DNA of 64,000 nucleotides from Niveispirillum cyanobacteriorum (GTDB lineage Bacteria > Pseudomonadota > Alphaproteobacteria > Azospirillales > Azospirillaceae). Location of the stretch: assembly GCF_002868735.1 (NCBI RefSeq), contig NZ_CP025611.1, forward strand, positions 1,234,501 through 1,298,500. The letters run 5' to 3'. A program made the position numbers and the translations under genes. The notes beneath the pieces are model-generated. The model did no database searches, was not told the DNA's origin, and saw only the letters and a program-made list of their open reading frames with translations. Shown one piece after another: positions 8,856-18,623 of the stretch. Within the stretch, counting starts at the first letter, position 1, and every line of letters starts with the position of its first letter.

Positions 8856-9116
8856 ATGATGGCGGATGATACCTTTCTCTTTGCGATTTTCTGGATGGTG
8901 GTGGGGGTCGTTTCGATCGTTGCTATCACGATGATCAGCAAGACCATACAGGCCAAGGCCAGGATGGCCGATGACGGCGCCTACCGCGCTCTTGCCGAAC
9001 GCGCCGTGGCGGCGCTGGAGGAACAGACGGGCACCATCAATGCCCTGCGCGCCGACCTGACCGCCGCCCGCACCACGCTGACCAATGTCGAAAAAATTCT
9101 GAAGCAGGTGGAATAA
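8856..9116 (+). CDS. Small membrane protein with cytoplasmic coiled coil
   Basis: An 86-residue protein with one N-terminal transmembrane helix (about residues 7-28), then a predicted coiled coil (residues 40-86) rich in Ala, Glu and Arg. The topology resembles phage-shock protein B, but homology is not asserted. Start ATG at 8856 with AGGGGA just upstream, 9 bases after the ArsR-type gene; its stop directly abuts the next start. It is probably a partner of the downstream membrane protein. Confidence 0.75.
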   Translation: MMADDTFLFAIFWMVVGVVSIVAITMISKTIQAKARMADDGAYRALAERAVAALEEQTGTINALRADLTAARTTLTNVEKILKQVE

Positions 9117-9512
9117 ATGATCGACGGTATTGCCGCATGGCGCCTGCATCTGCTGCGCGCCGTTTACCTTCTCATGGCGCTGGGGGCCGGGTACCTTAAC
9201 TGGTCCCAGATCATTGATCCGACCCAAAGCTGGAAGCTGATGGAAGGTGTAGTGGTAACCATGCTGGGTGCCATGTCAGCCCTGGCCCTGCTAGGCTTGC
9301 GCCACCCGCTGCGCATGCTGCCCCTGATGTTCTGGGAGATCGCCTGGAAACTGATCTGGCTGGCCCGCGTCGCCTTCCCGGCATGGCAGAACGACACGAT
9401 AGACGAAGGTATCGCTGCCAACATCGTCGCCACCGGCATGGTGGTGATCGTCATCGCAGTGGTACCGTGGGATTATGTCTGGCGGATTTATGTAAAGGGT
9501 GCGCCTTCGTAA
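9117..9512 (+). CDS. Four-helix membrane protein of unknown function
   Basis: A 131-residue, very hydrophobic protein with about four transmembrane helices (residues 12-30, 44-62, 67-88, 102-122). The start ATG immediately follows the TAA of the previous gene, and AGGTGG upstream serves as ribosome site, so the two are translationally linked. It is the last gene of the ArsR-led operon and converges with the next gene with 15 bases between stops. No function recognised. Confidence 0.78.
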   Translation: MIDGIAAWRLHLLRAVYLLMALGAGYLNWSQIIDPTQSWKLMEGVVVTMLGAMSALALLGLRHPLRMLPLMFWEIAWKLIWLARVAFPAWQNDTIDEGIAANIVATGMVVIVIAVVPWDYVWRIYVKGAPS

Positions 9513-9527
9513 CCCGCCCTACCCGCC

Positions 9528-10190
9528 CTATCCCTTCGTCGTCAGCACTGTATAGGCAACAGGTTGGCTGACCACCAGGACCGGGTTCTCCTTCACCAGC
9601 CCCTTGTCATTGGGCACATTGACCCGCCCCCGTTCATCGGCCTTAAGCACGCGCGCCCCCTTGGTGCCCTCCAGCGTCACCGTGCAATCCTTGCCGCAGA
9701 CAAGGCGCAGCGTCTTGGCCGATGGGGCCAGGAACGACACGGCCCCCGCCTCCTTCTCGATCAGCTTGTCGAACTGATCAAAGGCCGCCTTCACGTCGGC
9801 ATAGGCGATGCGGGTGGTGCCCGGTGTCACCTTCATGCCGATCTGCGCCTTCATCTTATAGGTGCCAGCCGCCTGATTGACGGTGACCATGGCCCCCGCC
9901 TGCACCCAGTCTGGACGGAATGGGATATCCACGGCATTGTCGGCATCGACGGACAGGTCCACCCGCCCCTCCGGCGCTGTCACCACAAGGGTGACGGGTG
10001 CGTCCAGCGGCTGCTTGTCATTGGTCGGCTGCACCGACAGGCGCAGTGCCAGATGATCATGCCCCTGACCATAGAACTTGACCATCTCGTCATGGAATTG
10101 CCTGTACGGCACGGTATGCGTGCCGACAGCGCTCCATGCCGTCGGTACGGCCAGCGACAGAACCAGGGCGGTGGTCAGGAACAGGCGCAT
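9528..10190 (-). CDS. Periplasmic protein of unknown function
   Basis: A 220-residue protein with a signal peptide (MRLFLTTALVLSLAVPTAWS, cleavage near A21). The mature part is beta-rich and includes GKDCTVTLEG. I chose the start at 10190, preceded by GAGGTTTGCACC; a longer frame reads through the upstream gene and is not real. It follows the class-II amidotransferase by 10 bases and is probably cotranscribed with it. It may belong to the DUF2987 group, which I cannot confirm. Probably periplasmic. Confidence 0.75.
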   Translation of the reverse strand: MRLFLTTALVLSLAVPTAWSAVGTHTVPYRQFHDEMVKFYGQGHDHLALRLSVQPTNDKQPLDAPVTLVVTAPEGRVDLSVDADNAVDIPFRPDWVQAGAMVTVNQAAGTYKMKAQIGMKVTPGTTRIAYADVKAAFDQFDKLIEKEAGAVSFLAPSAKTLRLVCGKDCTVTLEGTKGARVLKADERGRVNVPNDKGLVKENPVLVVSQPVAYTVLTTKG

Positions 10191-10200
10191 GGTGCAAACC

Positions 10201-11019
10201 TCAACCGAGCGGTTGGAACGGACTGACGGTGACGCGGCTACCTTCCGCCACAAGGAAAGAGCCCTCGGCCACCTCGTTCCAGTGGCTGGCATCCTCGTCC
10301 AGCGGTTCGGACAGGACCATGACGGAGTCTGTTCCGTCCTCCAGGCAGACGCGCCCGTCGCGGCAGCCATCGACATGGCCCTGGGTCCAGAACAGGCTGG
10401 GCGAGCGACCGTCACAGGACCAGCGGACGGCATAAAGCCGTTTGCCATCGGTACAGGCCGCCGTCATGCGGAACGGTTCCGTCACCCCTTCGCGCCGCAT
10501 CTTGCCCACGATCTGGGCGACGGTCAGGGCAAAGGCGCTGGCCGGGTCTTCCATCAGGCCATTGCCCAGCGCCAGATAGAAAAACGCCTCGCTGTCGGTC
10601 GATCCCTCGCGGTGGCGGTACAGGTCTTTGCGGATCATGCCCTCCACATCCTGGCGCACCAGCGGCCAGCCGCCGATCTGCCCGTTATGCATGAACAGCC
10701 AGTCGCCATAGCGGAACGGGTGACAGTTCAGCCGCGACGTCGCCGTGCCCGTAGACGCCCGCACATGCGCGAAGAACAGGGGCGAGCGAATCTGCTCGGC
10801 CAGCGAGCGCAGGTTGGCATCCGACCAGGCCGGCATCGTATCGCGGTAAAGCCCAGGCTTGGCAATGTCCCCGTACCAGCCCAGGCCGAAACCGTCGCCA
10901 TTGGTGGGGGCGACGCTACGCTGGGCCGACAGCGACTGCCGGATCAGCGAATTGCAGGGCTGGAACAGCAGCGTGTCCATCGCGATGAGAATACCGGCAT
11001 AGGCCAGCCAACGGCACAT
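10201..11019 (-). CDS. Class-II glutamine amidotransferase domain protein
   Basis: A 272-residue protein starting MCRWLAYAG; C2 becomes the N-terminal nucleophile after Met removal, the hallmark of Ntn-type glutamine amidotransferases (YafJ/EgtC style). Further conserved segments are NGDGFGLGWYG, RASTGT and the HNG motif in FMHNGQIGGW. It hydrolyses glutamine; the acceptor is not evident because there is no second catalytic domain and no ergothioneine gene nearby. Start taken at 11019 because the upstream extension would put the nucleophile inside the chain. Confidence 0.88.
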   Translation of the reverse strand: MCRWLAYAGILIAMDTLLFQPCNSLIRQSLSAQRSVAPTNGDGFGLGWYGDIAKPGLYRDTMPAWSDANLRSLAEQIRSPLFFAHVRASTGTATSRLNCHPFRYGDWLFMHNGQIGGWPLVRQDVEGMIRKDLYRHREGSTDSEAFFYLALGNGLMEDPASAFALTVAQIVGKMRREGVTEPFRMTAACTDGKRLYAVRWSCDGRSPSLFWTQGHVDGCRDGRVCLEDGTDSVMVLSEPLDEDASHWNEVAEGSFLVAEGSRVTVSPFQPLG

Positions 11020-11119
11020 CGAAACCACCTTATTACGGTTCAGCAAACAGATCAGGCCCCGAACCACGGCCCCTTACTGTTAAATCAGTCCCCCATGGCG
11101 GAACAAGGGCAAAGCAATG

Positions 11120-11144
11120 GCATTTTGAACATCGTTCGAAATGC
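11120..11144 (+). promoter_or_regulatory. 25-base palindrome upstream of csbD-like gene
   Basis: Arms GCATTTTGAAC and GTTCGAAATGC around ATC are complementary except for one pair. It lies about 108 bases before the csbD start and 100 bases before the divergent amidotransferase start. It could be an operator for either gene. Confidence 0.4.
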
Positions 11145-11251
11145 TACCGCCTGTGACCTTTCAAGGGCGGTCCGCAACCAAACCCCCTCCCCGCTGTTCT
11201 ATGCGTCGAAGCCGCCGGATCTGGCGGCCCTGAAAGACCAAGGAGAATTCC

Positions 11252-11431
11252 ATGAACACCGATACCATCAAGGGCAAGCTGAACGAAGCCAAGGGTGCGG
11301 TAAAGAAGGGGATCGGCAAGGCCACCGACGATCCCGCCCTGGAGCTGGAAGGTCGCGCCGATCAGGCCAAGGGCAAGGCCCAGCAGGTGAAGGGGCACCT
11401 GAAGGATGCGGTGCGCGACGCCACCCGCTGA
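11252..11431 (+). CDS. CsbD-family stress protein
   Basis: A 59-residue, highly charged Lys/Ala/Asp-rich protein starting MNTDTIKGKLNEAKGAVKKG, with the repeated KG-x-x-x-x-AKG-x-(V/A)K pattern that defines the CsbD family. CsbD proteins are small, abundant, general-stress-induced and of unknown mechanism. AGGAGAA lies 5 bases before the ATG. It stands alone between the amidotransferase and prs. I found no clear EcfG promoter in front. Confidence 0.9.
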   Translation: MNTDTIKGKLNEAKGAVKKGIGKATDDPALELEGRADQAKGKAQQVKGHLKDAVRDATR

Positions 11432-11584
11432 CGCCCCTGCCCGTCCCGTCCTTTCTTGTCCGGCCCCCCTCGCCCATGCCGTGGCCGCCTGTCACACCGT
11501 TGTAGGCTGCAACGGTCGCGGCGTTTACAGTTGGGGGGGCCGGGGTTATGGTGCGCCCGCCTTTGTGAAGGTTCGGTGTCGCCC

Positions 11585-11614
11585 CCAGGGGTGGCACCGC
11601 TCACCCCTGGTTTT
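11585..11614 (+). terminator. Hairpin plus T-tract in the prs leader
   Basis: Perfect nine-base-pair stem CCAGGGGTG / CACCCCTGG (11585-11593, 11602-11610) followed by TTTT. It ends 25 bases before the prs start codon. It may terminate csbD transcripts or act as an attenuator in the prs leader. Confidence 0.55.
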
Positions 11615-11638
11615 CCAACAAAGACGGGCAGCACGACC

Positions 11639-12571
11639 ATGAAGCTGATCGCCGGTAACAGCAATCAGCCGCTGGCTGAAGCCATTTCGACCTGCCTTGA
11701 GGTCCCGCTGACCAAGGCATCGATCCGCCGCTTCGCCGATAATGAGATTTTCGTTGAGATCAACGAGAATGTCCGCGGCGAGGATGTGTTCGTGATCCAA
11801 TCCACGTCGAAGCCGGCCAATGACCATCTGATGGAATTGCTGGTCATCATCGACGCGCTGCGCCGGGGTTCGGCCCGCCGCATTACCGCCGTGATCCCCT
11901 ATTACGGCTATGCCCGTCAGGATCGCAAGACCGGCCCCCGCACGCCGATTTCGGCGAAGCTGGTGGCCAACCTGATCACCACCGCTGGTGCTAACCGCGT
12001 CCTGACCATGGACCTGCATGCCGGTCAGATTCAGGGCTTCTTCGACATCCCCGTCGATAATCTGGTGGCCGGTGGCGAGTTCACCAAAGACATCCAGGAA
12101 CATGTCGGCAATGGCAAGCTGATGGTGGTATCGCCCGACGTGGGCGGTGTGGTCCGCGCCCGCGCCATTGCCAGCCGTCTGGAGGCCGATCTGGCCATCA
12201 TCGACAAGCGGCGTGAACGCGCCGGCGTGTCGGAGGTGATGAATGTCATCGGTGATGTGTCGGGCCGCGACTGTATCCTGATCGACGATATCGTGGACAG
12301 CGCCGGCACGCTGTGTAACGCCGCCGAGGCGTTGAAGGCCCGTGGCGCCACGTCGGTACGCGCCTATGTCACCCACGGCGTCCTGTCCGGCGGCGCCGTC
12401 GCCCGCGTCTCCGCCTCGCCGCTGGATGAGTTGGTGATCACCGACAGCATCGTGGCGACCGACGCCGTGAAGCAGGCCACCAATATCCGTCAGCGTTCCA
12501 TCGCCCGCCTGATGGCCGACGCCATCGACCGCATCAGCAATGAGCGTTCGGTGTCCAGCCTGTTCGTTTGA
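11639..12571 (+). CDS. prs: Ribose-phosphate pyrophosphokinase
   Basis: A 310-residue cytosolic enzyme that makes PRPP from ribose 5-phosphate and ATP, supplying purine, pyrimidine, histidine and NAD synthesis. It shows the N-terminal [12 protein letters not shown] segment, the pyrophosphate loop and [14 protein letters not shown], and the PRPP-binding [10 protein letters not shown]. The length is standard. I placed the start at the ATG at 11639; the frame is open further upstream but that stretch contains the leader hairpin and has no coding character. A strong bidirectional terminator follows. Confidence 0.97.
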   Translation: MKLIAGNSNQPLAEAISTCLEVPLTKASIRRFADNEIFVEINENVRGEDVFVIQSTSKPANDHLMELLVIIDALRRGSARRITAVIPYYGYARQDRKTGPRTPISAKLVANLITTAGANRVLTMDLHAGQIQGFFDIPVDNLVAGGEFTKDIQEHVGNGKLMVVSPDVGGVVRARAIASRLEADLAIIDKRRERAGVSEVMNVIGDVSGRDCILIDDIVDSAGTLCNAAEALKARGATSVRAYVTHGVLSGGAVARVSASPLDELVITDSIVATDAVKQATNIRQRSIARLMADAIDRISNERSVSSLFV

Positions 12572-12590
12572 TCCCTGACCCGATCAAAAT

Positions 12591-12623
12591 AAAAACGGCG
12601 CCGGTATCCCCGGCGCCGTTTTT
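12591..12623. terminator. Bidirectional terminator between prs and alaS
   Basis: Fourteen-base-pair stem AAAAACGGCGCCGG / CCGGCGCCGTTTTT with a five-base loop. The A-tract and T-tract at its two ends let it serve both convergent genes. Confidence 0.92.
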
Positions 12624-12678
12624 GTTTGTGGGGTAAGGCGGCGGAAAACTTTGGGATTTCCGCCGCCATCACCTTTTC

Positions 12679-15354
12679 TCAACCCGCCAGTGCCGCTTCC
12701 ACCGCGGCGATGGCATCAGCAGCCTTGTCACCATCGGGGCCGCCGGCCTGGGCCATGTCGGGGCGGCCGCCGCCACCCTTACCGCCCATGGCCGCAGCCG
12801 CGACGCGGACCAGATCGACGGCGCTGGCCTTGGCCACCGCATCCTCGGTCACGCCGACAACCACGGAAGCCTTGCCATCGGCCACGGCGATGGCGACGAC
12901 GACGCCGGTACCCACCTGCTTCTTCAGCTCATCGGCAAAGGGCTTAAGGTCCTTGGCCGGCAGGTCGGCGACGACGCGACCGATGAAGCCCAGACCATTG
13001 ATCTGCTTGACCTCTGCCGCACCGCCGGAACCGCCGCCGCCCAGCGCCACCTGACGGCGCAGGTCGGCCAGTTCCTTTTCCATCTTCCGGCGTTCGTCCA
13101 GCAGGCTGGTGACCTTGGCCACCACCTCACCCGCCGGCACCTTCAGCGCCTGGGCTGTATCCAGCAGACGGCCTTCCTGCTGTTCCAGATAGGCCAACGC
13201 ACCGGCACCGGTCAGCGCCTCGATACGGCGGATGCCGGCGGCGACGGCCCCTTCGGACACGATCTTGAACAGGCCAATATCGCCCGTCCGGCGGACATGG
13301 GTGCCGCCGCACAGTTCGACGGAGAATTCCTTGTTCCCGGCCTCGTCCACGCCACCCATGGAGACGACGCGCACCTCCTCCCCATACTTCTCCCCGAACA
13401 GGGCCATGGCGCCGACGGCGATGGCGGCGTCGGGGGTCATCAGGCGGGTGGTGACCTCGCTATTGCCACGGATGCGGGCATTCACCGCCGCTTCGACATC
13501 GGCGACATCATTCGCGGCCAAGGGCGTCGGCTGGGAAATGTCGAAACGCAGACGGTCGGCAGACACCAGCGAGCCCTTCTGCGTGACATGGTCACCCAGA
13601 CGGCGGCGCAGCGCCTCATGCAGCAGGTGGGTGGCGCTGTGGTTGGCGCGGATGGCGCCACGGCGGGTGCCATCGACCTTCAGTTCGACGGCATCGCCAA
13701 CGGCCAAGGTGCCTTTGGTGACCGTGCCGACATGGGCGAAGACCGCACCCAGCTTCTTCTGCACGTCACGGACCGTAACCTCCGCACCCTTGGCGGAAAT
13801 CATCACGCCAGCATCGCCAACCTGACCGCCGCTTTCGCCATAGAACGGGGTCTGGTTGACGACGACCAGGACCTCGGCCCCCTCGGCAGCACTGGTGACG
13901 CGGTTGCCTTCCTTGTCCAGGATGGCGGTCACCGCACCCTCGGCGGCCTCGGTGTCATAGCCCAGGAACTCGGTCGCCCCGACCTCGTCCTTCAGTTCGA
14001 ACCAGACGCGTTCCGTTGCGGCCTCGCCCGAGCCAGCCCAGGCGGCGCGCGCCTTCTTGCGCTGTTCTTCCATGGCGGCGTTGAAGCCGTCCACATCGAC
14101 CGGACGGTTGCGGGTGCGCAGCACGTCCTGGGTCAGGTCCAGCGGGAAGCCATAGGTGTCATACAGCGTGAAGGCGACATTGCCGGGCAGCGCCTGACCT
14201 TCGGCCAGCGGCGCCTCCGCCTCGTCCAACAGCTTCAGGCCACGGTCCAGCGTTTGCTTGAAGCGGGTTTCCTCCAGGCGCAGCGTTTCGGTGATCAGCG
14301 CCTGGGCGCGCACCAGTTCGGCATAATGGCCGCCCATCTCCCGCACCAGGGCCGGCACCAAACGGTGCATCACCGGGTCCTTGGCGCCCAACATGTGGGC
14401 ATGACGCATGGCGCGGCGCATGATGCGGCGCAGAACGTAACCACGCCCCTCGTTCGAGGGCATGACGCCATCGGCGATCAGGAACGAGCAGGAGCGCAGA
14501 TGGTCGGCGATGACGCGGTGGGAGGTGGCCTGCGGCCCCTTCAACGACGCGCCCGTCGCCTCTGCCGAGGCTTCCAGCAGGCCCTGGAACAGGTCGATAT
14601 CGTAATTGTCGTGGACGCCCTGCATGACGGCGGCCAGACGCTCCATGCCCATGCCGGTATCGATGGAGGGCTTGGGCAGGGGCACGCGTTCATACCCACC
14701 ATCCTTGGACGGCAGCTGTTCATACTGCATGAACACGAGATTCCAGATCTCGATGAAACGGTCGCCATCCTGATCCGGGCTGCCCGGCGGGCCGCCGGCG
14801 ATCTTGTCGCCATGATCGTAGAAGATTTCCGAGCAGGGGCCGCAGGGGCCGGTATCGCCCATCATCCAGAAATTGTCAGACGTCGGGATGCGGATGATGC
14901 GGTCATCCGGCAGGCCCGCGATCTTCTTCCACAGGTCAAACGCTTCGTCATCATTATGGAAGACGGTGGTCGTCAGCTTGGACGGGGAGATGCCAAATTC
15001 CTTGGTGATCAGGTTCCAGGCCAGCTCAATGGCGTCGGCCTTGAAATAATCGCCGAAGGAAAAGTTCCCCAGCATCTCAAAGAAGGTGTGGTGGCGCGCC
15101 GTGAAGCCGACATTGTCCAGGTCGTTATGCTTGCCACCCGCGCGCACGCATTTCTGCGAGGTGGTGGCGCGGTTATAGGGGCGCAGTTCCTGGCCCGTGA
15201 AGACGTTCTTGAACTGCACCATGCCGGCATTCGTGAACATCAGCGTCGGGTCATTGCGCGGGACCAGCGGCGAGCTGTCGACAATGGCGTGGCCGTTCTT
15301 CCCGAAATAGTCGAGGAAGGTGGAACGGATTTCGTTGACGGTCTTCTTGGACAT
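12679..15354 (-). CDS. alaS: Alanyl-tRNA synthetase
   Basis: An 891-residue enzyme that charges tRNA-Ala. The N-terminal class-II core begins [12 protein letters not shown] and contains [13 protein letters not shown] and the [14 protein letters not shown] loop. The editing domain has the zinc motif HSATHLLH with CGGTH, which clears mischarged Ser and Gly. The C-terminal region has the coiled coil and a Gly-rich [20 protein letters not shown]1 segment. Start at the ATG at 15352-15354; the longer frame upstream is not supported. It lies downstream of recA on the same strand, a common alphaproteobacterial order, but with the recA terminator between them. Confidence 0.98.
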   Translation of the reverse strand: MSKKTVNEIRSTFLDYFGKNGHAIVDSSPLVPRNDPTLMFTNAGMVQFKNVFTGQELRPYNRATTSQKCVRAGGKHNDLDNVGFTARHHTFFEMLGNFSFGDYFKADAIELAWNLITKEFGISPSKLTTTVFHNDDEAFDLWKKIAGLPDDRIIRIPTSDNFWMMGDTGPCGPCSEIFYDHGDKIAGGPPGSPDQDGDRFIEIWNLVFMQYEQLPSKDGGYERVPLPKPSIDTGMGMERLAAVMQGVHDNYDIDLFQGLLEASAEATGASLKGPQATSHRVIADHLRSCSFLIADGVMPSNEGRGYVLRRIMRRAMRHAHMLGAKDPVMHRLVPALVREMGGHYAELVRAQALITETLRLEETRFKQTLDRGLKLLDEAEAPLAEGQALPGNVAFTLYDTYGFPLDLTQDVLRTRNRPVDVDGFNAAMEEQRKKARAAWAGSGEAATERVWFELKDEVGATEFLGYDTEAAEGAVTAILDKEGNRVTSAAEGAEVLVVVNQTPFYGESGGQVGDAGVMISAKGAEVTVRDVQKKLGAVFAHVGTVTKGTLAVGDAVELKVDGTRRGAIRANHSATHLLHEALRRRLGDHVTQKGSLVSADRLRFDISQPTPLAANDVADVEAAVNARIRGNSEVTTRLMTPDAAIAVGAMALFGEKYGEEVRVVSMGGVDEAGNKEFSVELCGGTHVRRTGDIGLFKIVSEGAVAAGIRRIEALTGAGALAYLEQQEGRLLDTAQALKVPAGEVVAKVTSLLDERRKMEKELADLRRQVALGGGGSGGAAEVKQINGLGFIGRVVADLPAKDLKPFADELKKQVGTGVVVAIAVADGKASVVVGVTEDAVAKASAVDLVRVAAAAMGGKGGGGRPDMAQAGGPDGDKAADAIAAVEAALAG

Positions 15355-15559
15355 GGGGACGGCCTGGCAGCTGCTTGGGTCGCGACAATATGGGGTGTGG
15401 GTTTTACCGTGGCCAGTGCCGCCCTGTCCATGCCCGCCTGCCCATGGGGGCCATGTTGGGGGGCAAAAACGCTCCAACGACGGCCAGATGCAACATCATG
15501 CAACACAAAAACAGGGGGTGTTGCACGGATCGTTGGGATCAAACCACCCTGAAAAGCAA

Positions 15560-15585
15560 AAGGGAGGCGGTTTCCCGCCTCCCTT
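15560..15585 (-). terminator. recA terminator
   Basis: Stem AAGGGAGGCGG / CCGCCTCCCTT with a four-base loop. On the minus strand it is followed by TTTGCTTTT, 30 bases after the recA stop. The rest of 15355-15615 should hold the alaS promoter; I see no gene in it. Confidence 0.88.
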
Positions 15586-15615
15586 GCTGAACATGCATTG
15601 CCATGCGGTCCGGGA

Positions 15616-16692
<1,077 letters not shown>

Positions 16693-16780
16693 TATTGTCC
16701 CCTTCCTTCTCGCACGGATGTGCATGCGCGTTCAACTGCACCTGTTGTACATTCTTTGTTCTCACCCGCCAAGCGCAAAT

Positions 16781-16795
16781 GTTCTCACTATGTTC
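16781..16795 (-). promoter_or_regulatory. LexA (SOS) box of recA
   Basis: GTTCTCACTATGTTC is an exact GTTC-N7-GTTC, the direct-repeat SOS box of Alphaproteobacteria. It lies about 90 bases upstream of recA, on whose strand it reads GAAC-N7-GAAC. Confidence 0.88.
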
Positions 16796-16841
16796 ACTTT
16801 TTGCCGTTGCGTTTCCGAAGGGAGAAGGGGGTGGTTCATAA

Positions 16842-16860
16842 ATATGAACAAAGTTCATAT
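16842..16860 (+). promoter_or_regulatory. 19-base perfect palindrome upstream of the secreted-protein operon
   Basis: ATATGAACAAAGTTCATAT is perfectly symmetrical around AAA. It lies about 50 bases before the start at 16909 and some 150 bases from recA. Its GAAC/GTTC half sites face each other, unlike the direct-repeat SOS box, so another regulator is likely. Confidence 0.5.
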
Positions 16861-16908
16861 GCGAAACCACAAGGAATCCCCTATGATGGTCCCCTTCATG
16901 GCCGTCCA

Positions 16909-17262
16909 ATGGTGCGCATCATGATCGTCACAAACGGGAATCGCGGGCTGTTCTGTCTGGCCCTTCTTGGACTGGCCCTTTTCTGCCCGCCGGCGGAGGC
17001 CCAGAACGCCAATCCGCCCGCACAGGCCAAAAAGCCCGACAGCCCGCCCATGGAACAGGAAGTGATCGTCACAGGCCGGCGCAACGGGGAGCCGGATTTT
17101 CAGGAACAGCAGGAATTCCATTATGAGGAATACCGCCGCCTGAAAGCCATCTATGATCCCGATCCCCTTCCCGTCATCCGCAGCGACCGTCTGGTCCGCA
17201 TGCCGGAGGCGATCAGCAGCACGGTACAGGGCAAGCCGACCCTGACGGAGAAACAATGGTGA
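16909..17262 (+). CDS. Small secreted protein with TonB-box-like motif
   Basis: A 117-residue protein with a signal peptide (about residues 1-30, ending PPAEAQ). The mature part is Pro/Gln-rich, then has QEVIVTGRR, which resembles the TonB box and plug start of TonB-dependent receptors, followed by a charged Glu/Tyr-rich segment. No barrel follows. Start taken at the ATG at 16909; the ATG at 16921 is also possible, and neither has a strong ribosome site. Its end overlaps the next gene by 7 bases (ATGGTGA), so translation is coupled. Function unknown; it may interact with TonB or copy a receptor N-terminus. Confidence 0.72.
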   Translation: MVRIMIVTNGNRGLFCLALLGLALFCPPAEAQNANPPAQAKKPDSPPMEQEVIVTGRRNGEPDFQEQQEFHYEEYRRLKAIYDPDPLPVIRSDRLVRMPEAISSTVQGKPTLTEKQW

Positions 17263-18593
17263 GCGTGGCAGATTTGGTCCAGGCGGCGGAAAAGGCGGCG
17301 GACCGGGGCGATGGGGCGACGGCCCTGACGCTGTGGCGACAGGTGCTGGATGCTGATCCCAACCATGTGGTCGCCCTGCTGACCCTGGGCGATGCCGCCC
17401 GTCGTGCCGGGCGGGTGGAACAGGCAGAGGCCCTGCTGCTGCGTGCGGTGGCCGTGGCACCCCGGCTGGTCCCCGCGCGCTGCGCCCTGGCCAATCTGCT
17501 GCTGCATACAGGGCGGGAGGCGGAGGCCGGTACGCATCTGGCCACGGCACAGGAGTACGGCCCCCATCATGCCTATGTCTGGCGCGATACCGGCCTGTGG
17601 CGGCGGGTGACGGGCGATGCGGCCGGTGCCCTGGCGGCGTTCGAGCGCTGCCTGTCGATCACGCCGGACGACACGTCGGCAAAGCTGGGCCGCGCCCTGG
17701 CCCTGCTGCGGCTGGGCCGCTGGGATGAAGGGTTCCGTGACTATCATCACCGCTGGTCCGTATCCGCCCGGCCACCCCGGCACCGGGACATTGCTCCCTG
17801 GCGGGGCCAGGATATCAGGGGCCGGCGTCTGCTGGTCTGGGATGAACAGGGGGCCGGCGATACCATCATGTGCGCGCGGCTGGTGCGCCCGCTGATCAAT
17901 GCCGGGGCGGAACTGGTTCTGGAGATGCCGGCGGCTCTGACGCCGCTGTTCGCCGATGGGCACCACGGCACTGTCGTGGCGCGCGGTCAGGCCCTGCCGC
18001 CGGTCGATATGCAGGTGCCCTTGCTGGACCTGCCCGGCATCCTGGGACTGACCCCGGCCACGATCCCCTGGAATGGCCCCTATATCAGTGTCGACGCGGC
18101 CCTGTCGGCCCGTTGGGCGGACGCACTGCCCCGCCGGCCAGGACGCATGCGGATCGGGTTCAGCTGGGCTGGCAATCCCGCCCATCCGGGTGATGTCTGG
18201 CGCTCCCCCGGCCTGTCCAACCTGCTGCCGCTGCTGACACGCACGGGGGCCGACTGGTACGCGCTACAGGTGGCCAGCGGGCGGGAAGAGATGGTAACCA
18301 CCCCCCTGCCCCACCATGTCACCGATCTGGGCGCGCGGATCACGGGCTGGGCGGATACTGCCGCGATCCTGACGCATCTGGACCTGCTGGTCACGCCCGA
18401 CAGCGCCCTGGCCCATCTGGCCGGTGCCATGGGCCGGTCCGTCTGGACGCTGATCGCCACCGATACCGACTGGCGCTGGCTGGACCAGGGAACGAAGACG
18501 GGATGGTATCCGTCCATGCGGCTGTTCCGGCAGCAGCGCTGCGGCGACTGGGCGGGTCTGCTGTCGCGCATCAGCGTGGCGTTGCCGGCTTGA
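17256..18593 (+). CDS. TPR protein with GT9-like glycosyltransferase domain
   Basis: A 445-residue protein. Residues about 5-170 form four to five tetratricopeptide repeats. Residues 190-445 resemble the family 9 (heptosyltransferase-like) C-terminal half: RRLLVWDEQGAGDTIMCARL, then RIGFSWAGNP and LVTPDSALAHLAGAMG. The latter is the nucleotide-sugar-binding motif of ADP-heptose:LPS transferases. Such TPR-GT proteins are common in Alphaproteobacteria and may modify proteins or polysaccharides. It overlaps the small secreted protein upstream and is followed 30 bases later by the hybrid kinase. Confidence 0.82.
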   Translation: MVSVADLVQAAEKAADRGDGATALTLWRQVLDADPNHVVALLTLGDAARRAGRVEQAEALLLRAVAVAPRLVPARCALANLLLHTGREAEAGTHLATAQEYGPHHAYVWRDTGLWRRVTGDAAGALAAFERCLSITPDDTSAKLGRALALLRLGRWDEGFRDYHHRWSVSARPPRHRDIAPWRGQDIRGRRLLVWDEQGAGDTIMCARLVRPLINAGAELVLEMPAALTPLFADGHHGTVVARGQALPPVDMQVPLLDLPGILGLTPATIPWNGPYISVDAALSARWADALPRRPGRMRIGFSWAGNPAHPGDVWRSPGLSNLLPLLTRTGADWYALQVASGREEMVTTPLPHHVTDLGARITGWADTAAILTHLDLLVTPDSALAHLAGAMGRSVWTLIATDTDWRWLDQGTKTGWYPSMRLFRQQRCGDWAGLLSRISVALPA

Positions 18594-18623
18594 TCGCGGC
18601 GACGCGCCGGGGCACCATCATGG

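Noticed and set aside
6830-8869. Long open frame on the strand opposite guaA
   Set aside because: It mirrors guaA codon phase in high-GC DNA, has His/Gln/Ala-rich composition without domains, and guaA itself is certain.
11100-11136. EcfG promoter for csbD
   Set aside because: GGAAC at 11100-11104 has no CGTT/TGTT at 16-17 bases; the nearest CGTT is 28 bases away.
13297-15552. Long open frame opposite alaS
   Set aside because: An antisense shadow of alaS; no domain or ribosome site.
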